From assembly GCA_035248725.1 (NCBI GenBank), contig DATFHG010000205.1, positions 1-11,092 on the forward strand: a DNA stretch of 11,092 nucleotides. The letters run 5' to 3'. The notes beneath the pieces are model-generated. The model searched no databases, was not told where the DNA came from, and worked only from the letters and a program-made list of their open reading frames with translations. The stretch is from DASPMP01 sp035248725. GTDB lineage: Bacteria > Gemmatimonadota > Gemmatimonadetes > Gemmatimonadales > Gemmatimonadaceae. Positions 5,715-11,092 of this stretch are shown piece after piece. Both the position numbers and the translations under genes were made by a program. Every line of letters starts with the position of its first letter. Position 1 is the first letter of the stretch.

Positions 5715-8700
5715 CTACGGGATCGGCTTCCTTGGACCGGCGGTCACGACATGCGGCGTGCCCGCGAGCAGCTGATTCACCTTGGCCACTTCGTTCAGGA
5801 CGATCGCCTGGAGCTCGGTCTCGAGCGCCGCGGTCTCGTCGGTGAGCTCTCTGAGTCGAAGCATCTGAGGATCCGTCGGCTCGCTCTCGGGCCGCGAGAT
5901 GGCGGAGCCAAGCGTGTTCAGCTCGTCGCGAAGCCGGGGATACTGCCGGTACCCCAGGCCGGCGATCGGGCGCGCGAGCTTGTCGTCGCGGAAGCTCTTC
6001 AGCTTCGTGCGCGCCGCATTGATCGCCTCGAGCGCGGCTGACGACGCGCCCTGTTGCACGGCGAACACGCTGTCACCCGAGCCGCGGCCGGGCCGCAGCG
6101 TCTGATCGATGGACGCGAGCTGCCGCGACATGCCATCCGTCTGCTCCAGCATCGACGTCGCGCGCGACATGAGCTCGCGGATCGCGAGTGCCGCGTCCTG
6201 CTGCGACTTCAGCTGTGCGACGGTGACCGTCGTGCGCGGATCGGCGCGCACCGACACCTTCGTGCTCAGCGTGCGGCCATTCGCTGTCAGCGTCGCGACA
6301 TACACGCCGGGCAGCACGAATGGGCCGCCGAAGTTGAAGCGGCTGCTCTCGTCCTCGTCGTCGTCCGCACCGGGCGGGCGACGGCGCTGCGTCGTGTCCG
6401 GAAGTTGTTTCGGCGGTTCCAGCCTCAGATCCCACACGGCGCGATTCACACCCGAATCGCGCGCGGGACTGCGCAACGTGCGCAGCACCCGTCCGCCAGC
6501 GTCCGCGATCGTGATGCTCACCGAGTCCTTCGCCGGCGACTTGAGGTAATACGAGATGATCGCGCCCTGCGGGGGATTCTGGCCTGTCCACTGCTTCTGT
6601 CCCTGGTCGCCGTCGCGGCCGGCCAGCACCCACCGCGTCGCGGGACGTACGTCGAACAGATAGACGTCGGCGGCGGTGGCATCGGCGAGGCGCTGCAGCG
6701 GCGTCGCGTCGTCCAGGATGTACATGCCGCGGCCGTGCGTCGCGACGATGACGTCGTTGTCGCGCGGGTGGATGGTGAGATCCCGTACCGGCACGGCCGC
6801 GATGTTGTTGCGGATCGAGACCCAGCGCTCGCCGCGGTTCCACGACGCATACAGGCCGTTCTCCGTTCCGGCGTACAGCAGGTTGCGATTGCGCGGGTCT
6901 TCGCGGATCACGTGCGCCCACCCCTTCGCCGGCAGGCCGTTGGTGAGCTTCTTCCACGTCTTGCCGTAGTCCGTGGTCATGAAGAAGTACGGCGCGTAAT
7001 CGTTGTCCTGGTGGTGCGAGGCGGCGAAATACGCCGTGCCCGCATCGGACGGGGACGCCTCCACGGTCGCGATCCATGCGTTGGGCGCCAGCCCCTGCAC
7101 GTTCCGGATCACGTTCGTCCACGTCTTGCCGGCGTCGCGCGTGAGCTGGACGTTGCCGTCGTCCGTGCCGATCCAGATGAGGTTCGAGTCCTTCGGCGAC
7201 GGCGCGATGGACAGGATCGTCGAGTGGAACTCCGCCGCGGTGTTGTCCACGACCACCGGGCCGCCCGACGATTTCTGCTTCGCCTTGTCGTTGGTGGACA
7301 GATCGGGGGAGATCACATCCCACGACTGTCCGTAGTTGCGCGTGCGGAACAGCACGTTGCCGCCGAAGTACACCGTCTTCGGGTCGAAGGGCGAGAGCGC
7401 GATCGGCGAGTTCCAGTTGAAGCGGTACTTGTGGTTCTCCATCGCGTCGCCCGCGGACCCGATGCGGTTCGGGTACGGATGGATGCTGCGCTCGTCGCCG
7501 GTGCGCAGGTCCGTGAGCACGATGTTGCCACCCTGCGTCGCCGAGTACACCAGCCATGGCGACGCGAGGTCCGGCACCGCGAAGAAGCCGTCGCCGAAGT
7601 TGAAGGTGACCCAGTCCACCTTCCGGATGCCCTGCGGCGAGAGCGAGTTGCTCGGCCCGCACCAGTGCATGTTGTCCTGCAGGCCGCCGCACACGTGATA
7701 CGGCTCCTGCATGTCGTACGCGACGTGATAGAACTGCGTGAAGGCGATCGTGTTGACCACCTCCCACGTCTTGCCGCCGTCGAACGAGGTGTGCCAGCCG
7801 CCGTCGCTGCCACCGATGACACGCTTCGGCATCTGTGGATCGATCCACATCGCCTGGTGGTCGCCGTGCACGCTGTTGGCGATGCGGTTGAAGGTGCGTC
7901 CGCCGTCCTCGCTCAGGTACAGCGCGCCGGACAGCGAGAAGATGCGATTGGAGTTGGACGGGTCGACGCGGATGTCCGAGTAGTAGAACGGCCGGAAGTC
8001 GATGTTCGGATCCTTGTTCACCACGCGCCACGAATCGCCGGCGTCGTCGGAGCGATACAGCTCGCCTTCGTCCTTCGCCTCGGTGACCATGTAGACGACG
8101 TTCGGCTCGGAGCGGGAAACGCTGACGCCGATGCGGTCCATGGGACCGGTCGGAAGTCCCTTCGACAGCTTGTTCCACGTCGCGCCGCCGTCGATGGACT
8201 TGTACAGCGCGGTCTCGTTGCCGCCGCTCTCGAAGTACCACGCCCAGCGCCGGAACGAATACATGCCCGCGTACACCACGTTCGCATTCGTCGGGTCGAT
8301 GTCGACGTCCGAGCATCCGGTGAGCGTGTTCCGGTACAGGATCTTGCTCCACGTCTTTCCGCCGTCAGTGGTCTTGAACAGCCCGCGCTCCTCGTTCGGA
8401 CCCCATTCGTGCCCGAGTGCGCAGACGTAAACGATATCGGGGTTCCGCGGGTCGATCACGATGCGCGGGATCTTGTCCGTGTCCGTCAGCCCGAGGTGCG
8501 TCCAGCTGTTGCCGCCGTCGGTGGATTTGTAGACGCCGTTTCCGAACGAGGCGCTGTTGCGCGGGTTCCCTTCGCCCGTGCCGACGTACAACACGTTCGC
8601 GTCCGACGGCGCGATGGCGATGGCGCCGATGGACGCCACGTCCTGCTTGTCGAAGATCTGCTTGAACGTGGTGCCGCCATTGGTGGTCTTGGCGATGCCC

Positions 8701-8933
8701 CCCGCAGCGCCCGCGACGTAATACGTGGTCACGTCGCCCGGAACGCCGACCACAACCGAGATGCGTCCGGCGTTGTTGGCGGGTCCGATGGAGCGCCAGG
8801 TCAGCTTGCGCAACGCGTCGGCGTCGGATGTCACCGGCGGGACATCGACAGGCTTGGCGGTCTGGCGGCTCTGCGCCAGCAGCGGGAGGGGGAGGGCGGA
8901 CACGATCAGCGAGGCCGCGAGCAGTGCGCGCAT
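5715..8933 (-). CDS. Secreted Vps10/sortilin-like BNR (Asp-box) repeat protein
   Basis: A 1072-residue protein often annotated as 'glycosyl hydrolase' or 'sortilin, neurotensin receptor 3'. An N-terminal signal peptide is clear: MRALLAASLIVSALPLPLLA with likely cleavage after Ala20. Eleven Asp-box hairpins (S/T-x-D-x-G-x-x-W/F) occur at about residues 83, 137, 188, 246, 295, 341, 383, 531, 598, 653 and 697, for example STDGGNSW, TTDGGKTW, SIDGGATW and SFDGGKTW. They predict one or two beta-propellers over residues 45-740. A beta-sandwich like FlgD-Ig follows at about 790-895 (VSITIADAGGRVLRTL ... GVYVATLTANG), interrupted by an acidic linker (GADDDEDESS). A helical tail covers 905-1055. Asp-boxes are structural, and I see no sialidase-type catalytic arginine triad or other assured active site, so hydrolase activity should not be assumed. 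Probably periplasmic or extracellular. It is divergent from the PurD-like gene across 86 bp; its 3' end abuts the long inverted repeat. Confidence 0.93.
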   Translation of the reverse strand: MRALLAASLIVSALPLPLLAQSRQTAKPVDVPPVTSDADALRKLTWRSIGPANNAGRISVVVGVPGDVTTYYVAGAAGGIAKTTNGGTTFKQIFDKQDVASIGAIAIAPSDANVLYVGTGEGNPRNSASFGNGVYKSTDGGNSWTHLGLTDTDKIPRIVIDPRNPDIVYVCALGHEWGPNEERGLFKTTDGGKTWSKILYRNTLTGCSDVDIDPTNANVVYAGMYSFRRWAWYFESGGNETALYKSIDGGATWNKLSKGLPTGPMDRIGVSVSRSEPNVVYMVTEAKDEGELYRSDDAGDSWRVVNKDPNIDFRPFYYSDIRVDPSNSNRIFSLSGALYLSEDGGRTFNRIANSVHGDHQAMWIDPQMPKRVIGGSDGGWHTSFDGGKTWEVVNTIAFTQFYHVAYDMQEPYHVCGGLQDNMHWCGPSNSLSPQGIRKVDWVTFNFGDGFFAVPDLASPWLVYSATQGGNIVLTDLRTGDERSIHPYPNRIGSAGDAMENHKYRFNWNSPIALSPFDPKTVYFGGNVLFRTRNYGQSWDVISPDLSTNDKAKQKSSGGPVVVDNTAAEFHSTILSIAPSPKDSNLIWIGTDDGNVQLTRDAGKTWTNVIRNVQGLAPNAWIATVEASPSDAGTAYFAASHHQDNDYAPYFFMTTDYGKTWKKLTNGLPAKGWAHVIREDPRNRNLLYAGTENGLYASWNRGERWVSIRNNIAAVPVRDLTIHPRDNDVIVATHGRGMYILDDATPLQRLADATAADVYLFDVRPATRWVLAGRDGDQGQKQWTGQNPPQGAIISYYLKSPAKDSVSITIADAGGRVLRTLRSPARDSGVNRAVWDLRLEPPKQLPDTTQRRRPPGADDDEDESSRFNFGGPFVLPGVYVATLTANGRTLSTKVSVRADPRTTVTVAQLKSQQDAALAIRELMSRATSMLEQTDGMSRQLASIDQTLRPGRGSGDSVFAVQQGASSAALEAINAARTKLKSFRDDKLARPIAGLGYRQYPRLRDELNTLGSAISRPESEPTDPQMLRLRELTDETAALETELQAIVLNEVAKVNQLLAGTPHVVTAGPRKPIP

Positions 8934-9019
8934 GAGTCTCTCGGGTCAGGAAGGCGCAGCTAAGTGACAGGCGAGCGCGGCGGTCGGCAAGGGCACAGTC
9001 CCTGCCAGCCTGAGCGGCG

Positions 9020-10297
9020 ATGAAATTCGTAATTGCATCTGCGTTCTACTCCGGCCTGGGTTTCGCACTCCGACTGCTCGACGAAGGCCACGACGTCATC
9101 CTCGCGCACGGCGATCCGGACGATCGCAGACGGTCCGACGAGTTCCGGCTGGTGGGGAACGGCCTGGTGGAGAAGCGGCCCCTGCGCGACGTCATTGCGA
9201 ACCGTGACTCGTACCGCGACTGGCTCTTCGTCTGGGACGAGAACCACAGCGTGGAGGAGAACGAGCTGCTTCGCGCGGAAGGGTTCGGCGTGTTCGGAGG
9301 GGGCCGGTACCCGGACACGATGGAGCACGACCGCGATGCCTGTCTCGACCTCGTGCAACGCTACGGCGTCCAGGCTCCGCCGTCCTTTCCCTTCGAGAAT
9401 GTCGATGCCGCGCTGAGCTTCCTGGACGAACGGCAGGCCGGCGCGTTCGTCTACAAGCCCGACCGGGGCGAGACGCACGAGACGTGGATCCCGCAGTCGC
9501 CGGATGAAGCGGACGCGCGCGAGGAGCTGCGCCACCATCTGCGTTCGATTCGCAAGGAAGGGTCGTTCATCCTCCAGGAGCGCAAGGACGGCATCGAGCT
9601 CAACGTCGAAGTGTTCTTCGTGCGCGGCGAGCCGCGCTTCGCCTTTGCCACGCTCGAGTCCAAGCGCAGGCTGAGCGGCGACCTCGGCGACTTCTCGGGG
9701 TGCGCCTTCGATTTCGTCTTCGCCATTCCGCTCGACAGCCGCGCGGTGAAGGAGAGCGTCGGCCGCCTGTACCCGTCGTATCGCGGCCTGTGCTACACCG
9801 GGTTCGGCGACGCGAACTTCATTGCGGCGCGCGACGGCGTGTGGTTCCTGGAGAAGTGCGAGCGCTTCGGGTACAACGCGCACCCGAATCTCTTCTGGAC
9901 GCTCAATCGCGCGTCACTCGGCGACACGTTCGCCGCGTTCATCGACGGATCGTATCGCGCGGACATGGCCCCCGGCTTCGGCGCCTCGTGCACGCTGTAC
10001 ATGGACCATCCGGCTCCCGGCAAGGCGGTGCTCTTTCCGCAGGCCATTGCGCGCGATCTGTATCTGATGGACGTCTACCGGGACGGCGACTCGCTGCTGA
10101 CCGCCGGCTACAACGAGCTGGTCGCGATCAGCACCGGATACGGCTACACGATTCCGACCGCGTGGGAGGAATGCGTCAAGCGCGCGTGGCAGGTGAAGTT
10201 TCCGGGCCGGGCATTCCGCGTCGACGGTGCCGACACGACGTACCCGTCGTCGCCGCTGCGCCGCTACGAGGCGCTCAAGGCGATGGACTACTTCTGA
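9020..10297 (+). CDS. PurD-like ATP-grasp protein (divergent phosphoribosylamine-glycine ligase homologue)
   Basis: A 425-residue cytosolic protein laid out like PurD. It has an N-terminal Rossmann-like part (MKFVIASAFYSGLGFALRLL), a hinge region with FGGGRYPDTMEHDRDACLDL corresponding to PurD's pre-ATP-grasp helix, and an ATP-grasp core with AFVYKPDRGE (nucleotide Lys), FILQERKDGIELNVEVFF and WFLEKCERFGYNAHPNL. The C-terminal domain TAGYNELVAISTGYGY...AWEECVKRAW resembles PurD's closing domain. Differences from true PurD are marked: the glycine-rich GGREHA loop is absent, and the metal-binding E-x-N-x-R-F-G signature reads E-K-C-E-R-F-G with Cys for Asn. It probably ligates an amine to a carboxylate with ATP, but substrates are unknown, and it is unlikely to be the housekeeping purine enzyme. 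No purine gene is near. The start is the first ATG with good N-terminal homology; no strong ribosome-binding site is seen. Confidence 0.8.
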   Translation: MKFVIASAFYSGLGFALRLLDEGHDVILAHGDPDDRRRSDEFRLVGNGLVEKRPLRDVIANRDSYRDWLFVWDENHSVEENELLRAEGFGVFGGGRYPDTMEHDRDACLDLVQRYGVQAPPSFPFENVDAALSFLDERQAGAFVYKPDRGETHETWIPQSPDEADAREELRHHLRSIRKEGSFILQERKDGIELNVEVFFVRGEPRFAFATLESKRRLSGDLGDFSGCAFDFVFAIPLDSRAVKESVGRLYPSYRGLCYTGFGDANFIAARDGVWFLEKCERFGYNAHPNLFWTLNRASLGDTFAAFIDGSYRADMAPGFGASCTLYMDHPAPGKAVLFPQAIARDLYLMDVYRDGDSLLTAGYNELVAISTGYGYTIPTAWEECVKRAWQVKFPGRAFRVDGADTTYPSSPLRRYEALKAMDYF

Positions 10298-10426
10298 GTT
10301 GGGAGGCGGGAGGCGGGAGGCGGGAGGCGGCACGCGGGACAGCGACTTGAGATCGGGCGCTCCAAGACTCCAAACTCTCAACTCCCAACTCACTCCCGGC
10401 TCCCGGCTCCCGAGTCCCGGCTCTTC
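10295..10426. repeat. Low-complexity GGGAGGC / CTCCC spacer with inverted arms
   Basis: Four exact tandem copies of GGGAGGC occupy 10301-10328. About 55 nt later a mirrored pyrimidine-rich array (ACTCC-AA, then CTCCCGG repeats) runs from about 10357 to 10426. The ends pair perfectly: TGAGTTGGGAG (10295-10305, starting at the PurD-like stop codon) with CTCCCAACTCA (10382-10392). Transcribed RNA could fold the two halves together. I recall similar heptamer/octamer arrays as common intergenic filler in Gemmatimonadota, but cannot check that here. Confidence 0.75.
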
Positions 10427-10430
10427 CGTT

Positions 10431-10436
10431 TAAGGT
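10431..10436 (+). promoter_or_regulatory. Predicted -10 box TAAGGT of the CxxC protein gene (leaderless)
   Basis: TAAGGT is followed by TCGGCC and the ATG at 10443, the same TAnnnT-N6-start spacing seen at 4250 and 5552. No Shine-Dalgarno motif precedes the ATG. The box would drive the CxxC gene and the overlapping SET-domain gene. Confidence 0.5.
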
Positions 10437-10442
10437 TCGGCC

Positions 10443-10925
10443 ATGCCGAAGACGCGCGTTGCCGCACGCACGGACGATCAGCCCGCCACGCCGCTCGAGG
10501 CGGCGCGCGCCGCCGCCGACGCGATGTACCGCTCCGCGTGCGAGTCGTGTCACCAGCACGATCGCGTCGCGCGCGTGATCGCGCGCTCGAGCAACGACGA
10601 CGAGGTTCGCGCGGCGCAGAAGCTCTGCGCCGAATGCACGCAGGCGCTGCGCGCGCGGGCGCAGGAGTACGAGCAGGCAGCGGCCTCGCTGCATCCCGTC
10701 GCGAGCGACGAGGCATGGTGGCACCTGGCCAACGCGCTGTGGCTCGCGTCCCGCGAATACCTGCGTCGCAACCGCTGCTGCGACGCCGCGAATCGGGAAT
10801 TCAGGACGCACGATCGCGAGCGTCTCGGCGCGCTGCACGCCGAGTACGAGCTCGAAGGGTCCGCCGTGCTGGCGCTGCGCACCGCCGCCGAAGCGTACAA
10901 GCAGCGGAGGCCGGACGCGCTCTGA
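10443..10925 (+). CDS. Hypothetical protein with two CxxC pairs, coupled to a SET-domain gene
   Basis: A 160-residue, mostly helical, Ala/Arg/Glu-rich protein without signal peptide or membrane segment. Two CxxC pairs, C33-E-S-C36-H37 and C62-A-E-C65, lie 26 residues apart and could bind a zinc ion or another metal. The first reads CESCH, formally a c-type heme motif, but with no export signal heme attachment is improbable. A further NRCC occurs near residue 110. The middle holds DEAWWHLANALWLASREYLRR, an amphipathic helix rich in aromatics, and the tail LRTAAEAYKQRRP is helical. I do not recognise the family. The start at 10443 follows a TAAGGT box by six bases. The stop (10923-10925) overlaps the next start as TGATG, so the two genes are translationally coupled and probably functionally linked. 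A role as metal-binding partner or substrate of the SET protein is only a guess. Confidence 0.75.
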   Translation: MPKTRVAARTDDQPATPLEAARAAADAMYRSACESCHQHDRVARVIARSSNDDEVRAAQKLCAECTQALRARAQEYEQAAASLHPVASDEAWWHLANALWLASREYLRRNRCCDAANREFRTHDRERLGALHAEYELEGSAVLALRTAAEAYKQRRPDAL

Positions 10926-11092
10926 TGCCGAAGCAGCCCGCGAAGCGCTCGAGGCCGAACAAGTGGCTCACGCTGCGACGCTCGAAGATCCACGGCCGTG
11001 GCGTCTATGCCCGCACCGACATCCCCAAGGACACGCGCCTGATCGAGTACACCGGCGAACGCATCACGAACGCGGAAGCCGACCGGCGCTAC
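10925..11092 (+). CDS. SET-domain protein (probable protein-lysine methyltransferase), 5' part; continues beyond window
   Basis: The first 56 codons are present and the frame is open at the window edge. After a basic leader (PKQPAKRSRPNK) the sequence KIHGRGVYARTDIPKDTRLIEYTGERIT matches the N-terminal strands of the SET fold, where the HGRGVYA segment forms part of the S-adenosylmethionine site and Y-x-G-E precedes the substrate channel. The later catalytic motifs (NHSC/RFxNH and the C-terminal Tyr) lie outside, so activity cannot be judged. Bacterial members of this short SET class methylate lysines of proteins, or are uncharacterised. The ATG overlaps the upstream stop (TGATG) with no separate ribosome-binding site, which argues for coupled translation with the CxxC protein. 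Confidence 0.88.
   Translation, partial: MPKQPAKRSRPNKWLTLRRSKIHGRGVYARTDIPKDTRLIEYTGERITNAEADRRY

Noticed and set aside
5587..6041. Short open frames in and across the 109-nt inverted repeat, reading outward as MAEL-K-RRRARTPPP from both arms
   Set aside because: The matching peptides follow automatically from the palindrome; one frame runs antisense into the Vps10-like gene, and there is no ribosome-binding site.
6054..8963. A 969-codon open frame antisense to the Vps10-like gene
   Set aside because: It is an Arg/Val/His-rich shadow produced by GC-rich codon bias opposite a gene with a signal peptide and eleven Asp-boxes; no domain or promoter is seen.
8986..9006. Hairpin GGCAAGGG / CCCTGCC just upstream of the PurD-like start
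   Set aside because: It is short, has a bulge and no T tract, and no riboswitch class fits in the 86-bp gap.
10541..10556. CESCH as a cytochrome c heme-binding site in the CxxC protein
   Set aside because: The protein has no signal peptide or membrane anchor, which c-type heme attachment would require; metal binding is more plausible.
1..11092. CRISPR arrays, tRNA or rRNA genes, insertion sequences, attachment sites
   Set aside because: No regularly spaced repeats, cloverleaf-like sequence, transposase or integrase coding sequence was seen on either strand.

Overview
The window is a GC-rich bacterial chromosome segment. It combines a SusC/SusD outer-membrane pair in a high-GC background, a Vps10/BNR secreted protein of the kind common in soil bacteria, and several genes whose start codon lies 6-8 nt behind a TAnnnT box with no Shine-Dalgarno site. 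My best guess is a member of the Gemmatimonadota or a similar soil lineage. That is inference from gene content, not a database match.

Layout. Bases 1-3620 (+) hold the C-terminal two thirds of a SusC/RagA TonB-linked transporter followed by its SusD/RagB lipoprotein, closed by a strong intrinsic terminator at 3639-3674. At 3702-4199 (-) is a small two-helix membrane protein with a PH-like tail. It diverges from a carboxymuconolactone decarboxylase/AhpD-family gene at 4262-4897 (+). At 4923-5540 (-) is a membrane-anchored coiled-coil protein of unknown role, and upstream of it a 109-nt inverted repeat (5592-5700). A 1072-residue secreted Vps10/BNR beta-propeller protein occupies 5715-8933 (-). 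Divergent from it is a PurD-like ATP-grasp protein (9020-10297, +). A low-complexity GGGAGGC/CTCCC spacer follows. Last come a CxxC-containing hypothetical protein (10443-10925, +) and, overlapping its stop codon, the first 56 codons of a SET-domain protein cut by the window edge.

Main discovery. The AhpD-family gene has an in-frame UGA exactly where the second cysteine of the CxxC redox centre should be. The full relay reads E79-x11-C91-x2-U94-x3-H98, and the same frame stays homologous for 117 more codons. A 7-bp hairpin with a G-leading loop starts ten bases after the UGA and fits a bacterial SECIS. The gene is very probably a selenoprotein (AhpD-like, CxxU) that ordinary gene calling would split into two fragments. 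Three other genes in the window end normally at TGA, so UGA is not globally reassigned.

Other points of interest are the long inverted repeat, a recurrent leaderless promoter architecture at four genes, the altered metal-binding signature in the PurD-like protein, and the translationally coupled CxxC/SET pair.
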